Shown: piece by piece, positions 25,501 to 33,732 of the stretch
Layout of the letters: each line of letters begins with the position of its first letter
How positions within the stretch are numbered: position 1 is the first letter of the stretch
Assembly (NCBI RefSeq): GCF_021300775.1
Contig: NZ_JAJTJP010000002.1
Location: 62,001 to 126,000, forward strand
From: Parvimonas micra
GTDB lineage: Bacteria > Bacillota > Clostridia > Tissierellales > Peptoniphilaceae
Length of the DNA: 64,000 nt
Direction of reading: 5' to 3'
The notes under the pieces: model-generated
Told to the model about the DNA's origin: nothing
Seen by the model: the letters and a program-made list of their open reading frames with translations, nothing else
Databases searched by the model: none
Made by a program: the position numbers and the translations under genes

Positions 25501-26307
25501 ATGGAAAAAGATATTTTTGAAGAATATATTAAACATACAGAACCTGAAAAGAAAGAAAAAGCATATGCTTGGAGTATCGGTATCGGACTTCAAGATGTTG
25601 ACGGAATTAAACCTTCAAAATATTTAATTGAAACTGCAAAACAAAATATTGAGGGAGAAATATCCCTAGAGCAAGCTGAAAAAATGATTACTGCTTATTA
25701 TGAAGAAAAACCTAGCAGAGATGAAGAGAGAAATAAGGAAGCTGATGAAGTAGCTTTACGAATTACAAGAATTATTACAGAACCTGCTTTTTCTTTTACA
25801 CCAAATGAATATTTATCCATTCACTATAGATTATTTAAAGGTATTTACGCTCATGCAGGACAAATAAGAGAATATAATATCACAAAAAAAGAGTGGATTT
25901 TAAATGAAAAAAGTGTTACTTATGGAAGTTTTAGCGAACTTTTTAAAACTCTAGAATATGATTTATCTCAAGAAAAAAGTTTTAATTACAAAAATTTGAA
26001 TATGAATGAGATAATAAAGCATTTAGCTCTTTTTGTGTCAAGGCTATGGCAAATACATGTTTTTGCAGAGGGGAATACAAGAACAACTGCTGTTTTCTTT
26101 ATAAAATATCTAAAAACTCTTGGCTTTGAAGTTGGAAATGAATTATTTTCAGAACATTCTTGGTATTTTAGAAACGCATTGGTCAGAGCGAATTACAATG
26201 ATTTAAAAAATGGTGTTTTTGAAACTACAGAGTATTTAGAAAAATTTTTAAGAAATTTATTACTTGGTGAAAAAAATATATTAAAAAATAGAGATATGCA
26301 TATATAG
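25501..26307 (+). CDS. Fic domain protein with fused VbhA-like antitoxin region
   Basis: A 268-residue Fic protein, expected to AMPylate or similarly modify a target protein. The catalytic motif HVFAEGNTRT (His186, Glu190, Arg194) is complete. Residues about 22-70 resemble VbhA-type antitoxins (DGIKPSKYLIE, EGEISLEQAEKMI..YY). In that family the inhibitory helix carries SxxxE(G/N); the corresponding stretch here reads SIGIGL, with Gly at the Glu position, so the brake may be weakened. AGGAG before the ATG lies in a duplicated 43-base leader. The ParB-like gene follows after 9 bases. Confidence 0.8.
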   Translation: MEKDIFEEYIKHTEPEKKEKAYAWSIGIGLQDVDGIKPSKYLIETAKQNIEGEISLEQAEKMITAYYEEKPSRDEERNKEADEVALRITRIITEPAFSFTPNEYLSIHYRLFKGIYAHAGQIREYNITKKEWILNEKSVTYGSFSELFKTLEYDLSQEKSFNYKNLNMNEIIKHLALFVSRLWQIHVFAEGNTRTTAVFFIKYLKTLGFEVGNELFSEHSWYFRNALVRANYNDLKNGVFETTEYLEKFLRNLLLGEKNILKNRDMHI

Positions 26308-26316
26308 GAAAACTAA

Positions 26317-26922
26317 ATGGAAATTAAAAGAGTTACAGAATACAATAATCCCTTATTTTCACAGATTGTTTTAAATCAAAGGGGAGCCTTTTTAATTGAC
26401 GAAGAACCTTATGAAATAGAAATAATTTCTAGTGACAGTGCTTTGGTGAGAGGAAAAAATAGAGAAAATTATAAAAAACTCATTGAATATTTTAGATATT
26501 ACTCTCCACATATAAATAATTTTTTTGATGAAAATAATAAAAAAATTATTTCTTTTGAAAAGAAGCCGGTTTTAACATTAGAAGTTGATAAAATTCAACC
26601 ATCTCAATTTTATATTGATGAAGATAAAGTAAATACACTCGAAAATTTTATTAAAAATTCTAGGGATATTGTAATTCAAGTTGTAAAATCCCATGAGGGA
26701 TATATCTGTGTTGATGGTCATACGAGGCTATTTATTGCTTTTTTAAAGAATTTTAAAACTGTTCATGCCATAGAAACTGAGTTTGATGATGATACCAACT
26801 ACTTTGTTTCTCAAGCAAAGAAAAGAAATATCTTTACAATAAAAGACTTAAAACTTGTATCTCATAATGATTACAAAAAATTGTGGAACGATTTTTGTGA
26901 TAGCTATTTTAATATAGATTAG
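26317..26922 (+). CDS. ParB-like nuclease domain protein
   Basis: A 201-residue protein. The first 90 residues are unassigned and Tyr/Asn-rich. Residues about 95-165 fit a ParB N-terminal-like domain: KIQPSQFYIDEDKV, then YICVDGHTRLFIAFLKNF in place of the GERRxRA box. There is no helix-turn-helix region, so it is unlikely to act in partition. Such domains bind or hydrolyse nucleotides. It follows Fic closely (GGAAAACTAA start region) and is probably co-transcribed. Its last six codons and stop match those of the upstream kinase gene base for base. Confidence 0.65.
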   Translation: MEIKRVTEYNNPLFSQIVLNQRGAFLIDEEPYEIEIISSDSALVRGKNRENYKKLIEYFRYYSPHINNFFDENNKKIISFEKKPVLTLEVDKIQPSQFYIDEDKVNTLENFIKNSRDIVIQVVKSHEGYICVDGHTRLFIAFLKNFKTVHAIETEFDDDTNYFVSQAKKRNIFTIKDLKLVSHNDYKKLWNDFCDSYFNID

Positions 26923-26948
26923 GAGAAAATTATGTTTTATGTATATAT

Positions 26949-27073
26949 AAGTCCTTCACAGGACTTACAATTATTTGTTTACAAATAATTGTAATGAGAT
27001 CTCTCCATTTCGCTAACGCTCCAGTCGAGATGACGTGTTGGGGGATTTTCAGTGCAAAGTACTATGACGTGAA
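26949..27073. repeat. Modular palindromic repeat, copy 13 (right half)
   Basis: AGTCCTTCACAGGACT, ACAATTATTTG..CAAATAATTGT, GAGATCTCTCC, CAGTCGAGATGACGTGTTGG and TACTATGACGTGAA. It occupies the same slot as copy 11 but with a different second palindrome. Confidence 0.85.
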
Positions 27074-27108
27074 ATATTTAGTTTTCAATCCAACTTTTAA
27101 ATAATATT

Positions 27109-27242
27109 TGAAAATTATTTGCTTTTAACGTCTGGCTATTAAACGAAGCTTTCTCCTTATACGTCATCTCGACCGAAGTGAAACGGAGTGGAGAGATCTC
27201 TTACTTTTGCTTTAGCAAAAGTAAATGTATCGCAGATACATT
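27109..27242. repeat. Modular palindromic repeat, copy 14 (left half)
   Basis: AACGTCTGGCTATTAAACG, CTTATACGTCATCTCGACCG, GGAGAGATCTC, ACTTTTGCTTTAGCAAAAGT and TGTATCGCAGATACA. It is the counterpart of copy 12 with a different palindrome inside. Confidence 0.85.
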
Positions 27243-27293
27243 CAACATATATATCTTATTGTTTTTAATTTATTTACTAATTAGGAGAAAATT

Positions 27294-27944
27294 ATGTTTT
27301 ACAATGAAATATTCGATAAAAATATTTTTAATTCTAAACTGGCAATTAAATATGGTTTTTCGAAGATTGGAGATTATTATATTTTACAGTCAAATATTGA
27401 TGTGGAAAATTTTAATGCAATTATCAAAATAGGAAAAGAGTCCTTTGAAGTACAAGTTATTGAATTACCTTTTAATGAGGAATACATTTTATTTAATGTT
27501 TCAGACAGCAAAGGTAAATTCGTTTCAAAAATTAGAAAAAAAGTTAATGAACTTATTGAAGATATTGTAAACAGCTGTTTTACTTCTTTAGATTATAGAA
27601 AATTATTACTAGACTATGTCAAGGAAAAATACGGAACAATTCCTGAAGAACCTTGGGAAGATAATAACCATGCGACAATAAAAACACCAAATAGCAAAAA
27701 ATGGTATGGAATTTTTATATCCGTTTCTTATAAAACTTTGGGATTAGAAAGAAACGGAAAGATAGATGTTTTAAATGTAAAACTTAATCCTGAACTTATA
27801 GAAAGTTTGATTGATAAAAAGCATTTTTTCCCCGCTTACCACATGAATAAAAAATACTGGATTTCAATTGTATTAGATTCAGATGTGGATTTAGATTTAG
27901 TTAAGAGCTTAATTGATGAGAGTTTTAAATTAGTTGAAAAATAA
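27294..27944 (+). CDS. MmcQ/YjbR family protein
   Basis: A 216-residue protein. The C-terminal half has the MmcQ/YjbR pattern (KWYGIFISVSYKTLGL, LNVKLNPELIESLIDKK, FFPAYHMNKKYWISIVLD, LIDESFKLV), a small fold related to DNA-binding CyaY-like proteins with no settled function. The N-terminal 100 residues are an additional domain. AGGAG precedes the ATG in the duplicated leader. It sits between the Fic/ParB-like pair and the Bce-type transporter and ends in its own terminator. Confidence 0.75.
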   Translation: MFYNEIFDKNIFNSKLAIKYGFSKIGDYYILQSNIDVENFNAIIKIGKESFEVQVIELPFNEEYILFNVSDSKGKFVSKIRKKVNELIEDIVNSCFTSLDYRKLLLDYVKEKYGTIPEEPWEDNNHATIKTPNSKKWYGIFISVSYKTLGLERNGKIDVLNVKLNPELIESLIDKKHFFPAYHMNKKYWISIVLDSDVDLDLVKSLIDESFKLVEK

Positions 27945-27979
27945 TATAAAACTAATGGGAATTTCATACCTAACATTTC

Positions 27980-28007
27980 AATAACCTTACAAAATTGTAA
28001 GGTTATT
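27980..28007 (+). terminator. Terminator after the MmcQ/YjbR gene
   Basis: AATAACCTTACAA / TTGTAAGGTTATT stem with a 2-base loop, then TTTTGTTTTT. Confidence 0.9.
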
Positions 28008-28097
28008 TTTGTTTTTGTAATATTAGATAAATGTTTGACTTAAAAATTTTTGCTAAAATATTATTGTAAACGAAAATAATATTTTTTGGAGGTAATT

Positions 28098-28862
28098 ATG
28101 AATATATTAGATGTTAGAAATTTAAAAAAGATTTATGGAGGAATGGGACGTGTAAAGACTGAAGCTCTTAAAGATGTAAATTTTTCTGTTGAAAAAGGAG
28201 AATTTATAGCAGTTATGGGAGAATCAGGAAGTGGTAAAACTACTCTTTTAAATATAATAGCAACTTTGGATAAGGCAACTGAAGGATCAGTTTTTATTGG
28301 AGGCAAGGATGTAAATTCATTAAGCAATTCCGAGGTTGCAAGTTTTAGACGTGAAAAGTTAGGATTTGTTTTCCAAGATTTTAATTTATTGGACTCTTTT
28401 TCAAACAGAGACAATATTTATCTTCCACTTGTTTTATCAGATGTTAAACCAGCAGTAATGAATGAAAAAGTGGGAGAGATTGCTCCTATTTTAAAGATTA
28501 GCGATGTTTTAGATAAATATCCTTACCAAGTTTCAGGTGGGCAAAAGCAAAGAGTTGCAATCGCTAGAGCAATTATAACTAAACCTGATTTACTTCTTGC
28601 AGATGAACCTACAGGAGCATTGGACTCAAAATCTGCTGATATAGTTATGAAAACTTTCTGCGATATAAATAACAGCGGACAAACAGTTTTAATGGTTACT
28701 CACTCTGTAAAATGTGCTGCTTTTGCAAAAAGGGTAATTTTCATAAAAGACGGTAGAGTTTATCATGAAATATACAAAGGTAGTGATGACAACTTAACTT
28801 TTGCAGAAAAAATAAATCAAGCTCAAATCATGTTAAACGGGGTGAATAACTATGAAAAGTAA
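28098..28862 (+). CDS. ABC transporter ATPase, BceA-like
   Basis: A 254-residue ATPase of the MacB/BceA type. Walker [10 protein letters not shown] (about 40), Q loop [10 protein letters not shown], signature [14 protein letters not shown], Walker [13 protein letters not shown] and switch MVTHS are intact. TTGGAGG precedes the ATG at 28098. It overlaps the permease gene by 11 bases. With that permease it forms a BceAB-type exporter/flippase that frees lipid II-cycle targets from peptide antibiotics and signals to the BceRS pair encoded 3 kb upstream. The drug range is not readable. Confidence 0.9.
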   Translation: MNILDVRNLKKIYGGMGRVKTEALKDVNFSVEKGEFIAVMGESGSGKTTLLNIIATLDKATEGSVFIGGKDVNSLSNSEVASFRREKLGFVFQDFNLLDSFSNRDNIYLPLVLSDVKPAVMNEKVGEIAPILKISDVLDKYPYQVSGGQKQRVAIARAIITKPDLLLADEPTGALDSKSADIVMKTFCDINNSGQTVLMVTHSVKCAAFAKRVIFIKDGRVYHEIYKGSDDNLTFAEKINQAQIMLNGVNNYEK

Positions 28863-30843
28863 AATGGCTTCTAAATTTGCTTTTAAAAATATGAAGGCAA
28901 ATGCTTTGCTTTTAACTCCATTTTTAATAGCAAGTAGTATTATGGGAACTCTATTTTTTGTAATGGCTTCCCTTGGACAAAATCATTATATCGAAAAAAA
29001 TCACGAATATATAGCAATGCTTATACAGTTTGGAATTTTTATAGTTGGAATATTCACTTTTATATTTATCATATATGCCAATAGCTTTTTAGCTAAGAGG
29101 AGAAATAAGGAATTTGCTCTATACGGAATTCTAGGTTTAGAGAAAAAACATATCGCTAAAATTATTTCAATAGAATATATCCTAAACTTTTTAACAGTTA
29201 GTTTCTTTTCAATAACAGGAGGATTTGTTCTTGGAAAATTAGCTTTTATTCTACTTAATAGAATAACTAAAAATATGACTGCAAAGATAATGGACTATAA
29301 TTTTTCAAGTTCTTCTGCAATATTGACTTTAATTTTCTTAGGTATCATATTTGTATTAATATATTTAACAATGGTATTTAAGATTGGAAAATCAACTCCT
29401 ATAGAACTCCTTTCAAAACAAAAAAAGGCGGAGGGAGAACCTAAAAGTAAGTTTATCCTTGGAACTTTAGGATTTATAATTCTATGTGTAGGGTACTATC
29501 TTTCGATTACATCAAAAGGAAGTATTAAAAGCTTTGGTAGATTTTTTCCTGCAGTTTTTGCTGTAATAATTGGAACTTATCTTATATTTATAGCTTTTAG
29601 TATTTTAGTTTTAAAATTATTAAAAAGAAATAGAAATTTATACTACAAATCAAAACATTTCCTTTCAATATCAGGAATGTTATACAGAATGAAGTCAAAT
29701 GCTGTTTCTCTTGCAAGTATTGCACTTCTTTCAACTTCAATTATAGTTACTCTAGCTACAACATTAACTATAAATTCTAGTATAAAAGATTTTACAAATT
29801 CTATTCATCCAAAAGACTTTTATTTATCATCCTCAGTATCAGGAAATAATAAAGATATACTTAAAAATGGTGAAGAAATAAAAAATGAGATTTTAAAACT
29901 TTTAAATAAAGTATTAAAAGAAGATGAAAAAATTAAAAATTTAACAGTCAAAAAGACTAAGATGAATCCTGTAATAAATGAAAATGGAAAAATTACTCCT
30001 TTAGGTAAAAGAAGTGAATTAGCATCATTTTTAATCATTGAAACATTGGAAGATTTTAATAAAAACAACAATACAAATTACACTCTTAATGATGATGAGG
30101 TGTTATATTCCACTAACTCAAAAAATCTTAAAAATTATGACTCTATGGAATTTGCTGGAAAAAATTACAAATTAGTCAAAGTAAAAGACTTATATCCTAG
30201 AAATATAGCTGCTGATGGGATGATAATTATTGTAAAAGATAACGAAATTTTTATTAAAATGTTAGAAGAATATACTCCAGATATTGAAGACAATCTGATA
30301 GAATATTTTCTAGAATTTAATTTTGATTTAGATTCTACTGATAAAGAAACTTTTTATACAAGATTACAAAAAGATTATAACTTATTTGCTGAAACAAATA
30401 AAATATCTAGTGGTTCATATAGTTCAAAAGCTGAAGTTGATGCTTTCGCTTATGAATTAAATGGTGGTCTATTGTTTTTTGGAATGATAGTTGCATTAAT
30501 TTTCATAACAGGAACAGTTTTAATCACATATTATAAACAAATTTCTGAGGGTTTTGAAGATAAACAAAATTATCAGATAATGAAAAATGTAGGACTTCCT
30601 GACTCGATAATCAAAAAGAGTTTAAGAGTACAGATACTGTGGATATTTTTCCTACCACTTGTTATAGCAACAATTCACTCATTATTCGCTTTTCCAATCT
30701 TATACAATATACTTGGAGGACTTGGATTCCAAAGTATAGGAATTTTTGCAATGAGTTTTGCGACAATTGTACTGGGCTTTTCAGTAATTTACTTTATAAT
30801 TTACTCAATAACTTCAAGAGTTTACTATAAGATTATTAAATAA
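28852..30843 (+). CDS. ABC transporter permease, BceB-like (FtsX family)
   Basis: A 663-residue permease with about ten membrane segments. The first pair begins near residue 18. A large extracellular domain (about 320-535) lies between the seventh and eighth segments, the hallmark of BceB-type permeases, whose large loop binds peptide antibiotics. The FtsX-like part holds RRNKEFALYGILGLEKKHI and QIMKNVGLPDSIIKKSLR. It begins inside the ATPase gene, so the two are coupled. A family B hairpin repeat follows directly after the stop. Confidence 0.9.
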   Translation: MKSKMASKFAFKNMKANALLLTPFLIASSIMGTLFFVMASLGQNHYIEKNHEYIAMLIQFGIFIVGIFTFIFIIYANSFLAKRRNKEFALYGILGLEKKHIAKIISIEYILNFLTVSFFSITGGFVLGKLAFILLNRITKNMTAKIMDYNFSSSSAILTLIFLGIIFVLIYLTMVFKIGKSTPIELLSKQKKAEGEPKSKFILGTLGFIILCVGYYLSITSKGSIKSFGRFFPAVFAVIIGTYLIFIAFSILVLKLLKRNRNLYYKSKHFLSISGMLYRMKSNAVSLASIALLSTSIIVTLATTLTINSSIKDFTNSIHPKDFYLSSSVSGNNKDILKNGEEIKNEILKLLNKVLKEDEKIKNLTVKKTKMNPVINENGKITPLGKRSELASFLIIETLEDFNKNNNTNYTLNDDEVLYSTNSKNLKNYDSMEFAGKNYKLVKVKDLYPRNIAADGMIIIVKDNEIFIKMLEEYTPDIEDNLIEYFLEFNFDLDSTDKETFYTRLQKDYNLFAETNKISSGSYSSKAEVDAFAYELNGGLLFFGMIVALIFITGTVLITYYKQISEGFEDKQNYQIMKNVGLPDSIIKKSLRVQILWIFFLPLVIATIHSLFAFPILYNILGGLGFQSIGIFAMSFATIVLGFSVIYFIIYSITSRVYYKIIK

Positions 30844-30844
30844 G

Positions 30845-30912
30845 AACCCCACCCTTCCACGATGCTTTGCATCGGGTGGGTACCCGGGAACCTTATTGTT
30901 TCACAATAAAAA
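30845..30912. repeat. Hairpin repeat family B, copy 2
   Basis: CCCACCCTTCCACGATGC / GCATCGGGTGGG nested stems with the core CGATGCTTTGCATCG, then GGGAACCTTATTG and ACAATAAAA. It matches 385-445 and is followed by a strong terminator. It is unusually GC-rich for this genome. Confidence 0.6.
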
Positions 30913-30938
30913 AAATCACTGTTTTTACAGTGATTTTT
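30909..30938. terminator. Bidirectional terminator
   Basis: AAAAAATCACTGT-TTTT-ACAGTGATTTTTT between the convergent permease and choline kinase-like genes. Confidence 0.9.
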
Positions 30939-30939
30939 T

Positions 30940-31878
30940 TTATCTATTTTTATCTAGCCATTCTTTAACTATTTTATAATAATCTCTTGCGTATTCATAT
31001 TGTTTTGTAGCATATTCGCCAAAATGAACGCCGAAGTCTAATTTGTATTCACACCAATTGCTCCAAAGTAGTCCACATGAAGCAATATAGGCATATATTT
31101 TATTTTTTATAACTTCATCAACTTGTCCATTGAAATAAATATCAATTAAATTGTCTATTTGTTCTTTATCATAAAGTGAATATATACAGAACATTGCAAT
31201 ATCAATATCTGGATCTTGCATTGACGCATATTCCCAGTCGATTAAACGAAGAGATCCGTCTGGTGAGATTAAGAAGTTATCACAGTTTGCATCAATATGT
31301 GTTAAGCATTTTGGCTTTCTATTTTTTTCTATGAAATCTCTTAGGGAAAAAATATTTGCTTTTACTTCTTTATAATCTGGATAGATTGAGTTTTTGTTTT
31401 TCCATAATGATTCATAAAAATCAATTTTTTCAAATACGTCAAATTCATGTCCTACTTCCAATCCTAAAGAGTGTAACTCTTTAATTTTTTCCATACAAAT
31501 TTTTAGGTCGTCATTATTTTTATCATCACAATTTCTTGAATTTTCAATGAATTTTGTAATTTTATATCCATTTTCAGCATTAATATATATTAAATCATCA
31601 CAAATATTTTTATCTTTTATAAGAGAATAAACTTCTGCTTCTTGAACTCTATCAATAAGTTCAGATGTTCCTTCTCCTGGAATTCTCATAATATATCTAA
31701 CATTATTTACTGTAAAAATAAATGAATTATTTGTCATTCCTTTTTTTAAAAGCTCAATTTTTTCAATTTTATCTTCTGAAACATTAAGCGTTTCGCAGAT
31801 TATTGAAATTGCTTCTAAATGTGAATTTTCAATATCCTTGTATATACTTTTTAAAACTTCTAAATCTACTTTATTCAT
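30940..31878 (-). CDS. LicA-like choline kinase/phosphotransferase
   Basis: A 312-residue protein of the choline/ethanolamine kinase group. An N-terminal lobe has LLKKGMTNNSFIFTV and YIMRIPGEG. The catalytic loop is LTHIDANCDNFL (HxDxxxxN) and the metal-binding motif is LRLIDWEYA. It would phosphorylate choline or a similar small alcohol, feeding phosphocholine decoration of the surface, but no licC/licD partners are in the window. An N-terminal 30-residue helix precedes the core. It is transcribed alone, opposite to its neighbours. Confidence 0.75.
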   Translation of the reverse strand: MNKVDLEVLKSIYKDIENSHLEAISIICETLNVSEDKIEKIELLKKGMTNNSFIFTVNNVRYIMRIPGEGTSELIDRVQEAEVYSLIKDKNICDDLIYINAENGYKITKFIENSRNCDDKNNDDLKICMEKIKELHSLGLEVGHEFDVFEKIDFYESLWKNKNSIYPDYKEVKANIFSLRDFIEKNRKPKCLTHIDANCDNFLISPDGSLRLIDWEYASMQDPDIDIAMFCIYSLYDKEQIDNLIDIYFNGQVDEVIKNKIYAYIASCGLLWSNWCEYKLDFGVHFGEYATKQYEYARDYYKIVKEWLDKNR

Positions 31879-31971
31879 AACTACTCCTTTTAAAATCTAT
31901 CTTTAACATTATATATTAATATTTTTATAAAATCAAATTTTTTACGAAAATAGACTAAAAAATTAAAAAAG

Positions 31972-32000
31972 TTGAAAAAAATGTATAGAGAGTGTATAAT
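31972..32000 (+). promoter_or_regulatory. Promoter of the isochorismatase-family gene
   Basis: TTGAAA-N17-TATAAT. The leader is about 115 bases and holds a 12-base direct repeat AAACTAAATTAT (about 32043 and 32080) and an ATTACCATA / TATGGTAAT pair that could form a long-loop stem. Confidence 0.65.
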
Positions 32001-32120
32001 ATAAAATAGTTTTACGGTAGAGTGTGCTATTTCTAGTTGTGAAACTAAATTATTACCATATATTCTATAAAAATTATCAAACTAAATTATGGTAATTAAA
32101 TCTTAAATTTGGAGATTTCT

Positions 32121-32663
32121 ATGAAAATTGAAAATACATTTTTACTGGTATTAGATATTCAAGAAAAATTAATGCCAGTTATTCAAAATAACGAAAAAAT
32201 TATCAAATATACAAATATATTGATTAATGCTTGTAAAGAGCTTAATATTCCAGTAATTTATACTGAGCAATATCCAAAAGGACTTGGTGAAACAATTCCT
32301 GAGATTAAAGCTTCTTTAAACGAAACGAATGCGAAGTATTTTTCAAAGAACAGTTTTTCAGCCTATCCAGTTATTAAGGATGAAATTTTAAAACTTAAAG
32401 AAGATGGAAGATCATCTGTAATTATTACTGGTGTTGAAACTCATATTTGTATATATCAAACAATCAAAGATTTAAAGGACGAGTTTAAGGTTTATCTTCC
32501 TTTCGAATCAGTTGGTTCAAGAAATCCAGAAAACTATAAGAATGGTTTGGATTTAATTAAAGAAATGGGAGCGAGTGTTACTAATGTTGAAACTATTTTG
32601 TTTGATTTAATCAAATCATCAGAACATCCAAGTTTCAAAGTAATTAGTAAATTAATAAAGTAA
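32121..32663 (+). CDS. Isochorismatase-family hydrolase
   Basis: A 180-residue cysteine hydrolase of the isochorismatase/YcaC group. LLVLDIQEKLMPV carries the catalytic Asp, SKNSFSAY the region of the Lys, and TGVETHICIYQT the nucleophilic Cys. The substrate is unknown; members cleave amides or esters of small molecules. The start is the ATG at 32121 after TTGGAG; an in-frame TTG four codons upstream overlaps that site. The LCP gene follows after 11 bases, so they are probably co-transcribed. Confidence 0.85.
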   Translation: MKIENTFLLVLDIQEKLMPVIQNNEKIIKYTNILINACKELNIPVIYTEQYPKGLGETIPEIKASLNETNAKYFSKNSFSAYPVIKDEILKLKEDGRSSVIITGVETHICIYQTIKDLKDEFKVYLPFESVGSRNPENYKNGLDLIKEMGASVTNVETILFDLIKSSEHPSFKVISKLIK

Positions 32664-32674
32664 GGGAGTTTTAT

Positions 32675-33721
32675 ATGAAAAAGAAATTTATAATAACCTT
32701 CATTATATCTTTAGTTCTTTTCGGTGGAATATTTTGGGTTGCCAATAGAATTTTAGATGTTATGGAGTTAACATCAAAAGTAGAATTTGTAGGAAATGAT
32801 TTGGGTGAAGGTAATAATATAGAGCAACGTGTTGAAAATGAACTTTTATTCTTAGTTTTAGGTTTGGACAGTGATGACTTCAGTGGAGCGACAACTGAAC
32901 AAAACAGAACTGATACTATGATTTTAGCAAAAGTTAATTTTGAAACAGGAAAAATTGATATGTTATCAATCCCTCGTGATTCAAGAGTAATGGTAAATGG
33001 AAAACTAGATAAGATAAACCATGCACACCATTATGGCGGTCTTAAAATGGCTATGAAAACTACAAGAGATTTCTTAAATCTAGATATAGACTATTATGTA
33101 AGAGTTAATTTCTTCTCAGTTAAGGACATTGTAGATGTTCTTGGTGGTATTGAAGTTGACGTTCCAGTTCAAGTTGACGTTGCTGAAGATAATATTCACT
33201 TAAAACCTGGTAAACAAATATTAAATGGTAAACAAGCTCTACAATTTGCAAGATTTAGAGCGGGATATACAGAAGGTGATCTTGGCCGTGTTAAATCTCA
33301 ACAATTAATTATTAAGGCTTTAATAAAAGAATTAACAAAGGCTAAAAACATCGCTAAACTTCCAGAAATTTTAGAAGTTGTTAAAAAGACTGTAAATACA
33401 AACATTCCTTTCTCAACAATTGCTAAATTATCTTTAAAGGTTAAAAATTTAGGTGAAGATAAGATGCATACTGAAATAGTTCCTGGAGAAGCTGAATATA
33501 TTCATAATACAAGTTATTATATTCCAAATCGTACAAAGTTAAATGCTCTTGTTAAAGAAATGTTTGGTGAATATTTGATTAATAAACAAAATGGAAATTC
33601 TCAAGTAGATACAGAAAATAATAATAACAAGAACAATAACAAGAATAATAATACTAACAATAACAATAGTAATACTAACAAAAATAACAAGAATAATAAT
33701 AACAATAATAACAATAGATAA
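32675..33721 (+). CDS. LytR-CpsA-Psr family wall polymer ligase
   Basis: A 348-residue protein with an N-terminal membrane anchor (about 5-27) and an extracellular LCP domain: GLDSDDFSG, DTMILAKVNFETGKIDMLS, IPRDSRV, then GGIEVDVP, GKQALQFARFR and GRVKSQQLII. LCP enzymes transfer lipid-linked glycopolymers to peptidoglycan. The last 35 residues are almost pure Asn/Lys with some Ser and Thr, encoded by an AAT/AAC/AAG repeat tract (33617-33718), outside the domain and unusual for the family. AAGGGAG precedes the start. Confidence 0.9.
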   Translation: MKKKFIITFIISLVLFGGIFWVANRILDVMELTSKVEFVGNDLGEGNNIEQRVENELLFLVLGLDSDDFSGATTEQNRTDTMILAKVNFETGKIDMLSIPRDSRVMVNGKLDKINHAHHYGGLKMAMKTTRDFLNLDIDYYVRVNFFSVKDIVDVLGGIEVDVPVQVDVAEDNIHLKPGKQILNGKQALQFARFRAGYTEGDLGRVKSQQLIIKALIKELTKAKNIAKLPEILEVVKKTVNTNIPFSTIAKLSLKVKNLGEDKMHTEIVPGEAEYIHNTSYYIPNRTKLNALVKEMFGEYLINKQNGNSQVDTENNNNKNNNKNNNTNNNNSNTNKNNKNNNNNNNNR

Positions 33722-33732
33722 TTCAGGTGAAT

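Noticed and set aside
25412-25627. 71-codon frame overlapping the Fic start
   Set aside because: Starts in repeat copy 12 and continues in the wrong frame of Fic.
26317-26922. Plasmid-type ParB
   Set aside because: It has a ParB-like nuclease fold but no helix-turn-helix, no partner ParA and no parS nearby, so it is not a partition protein.
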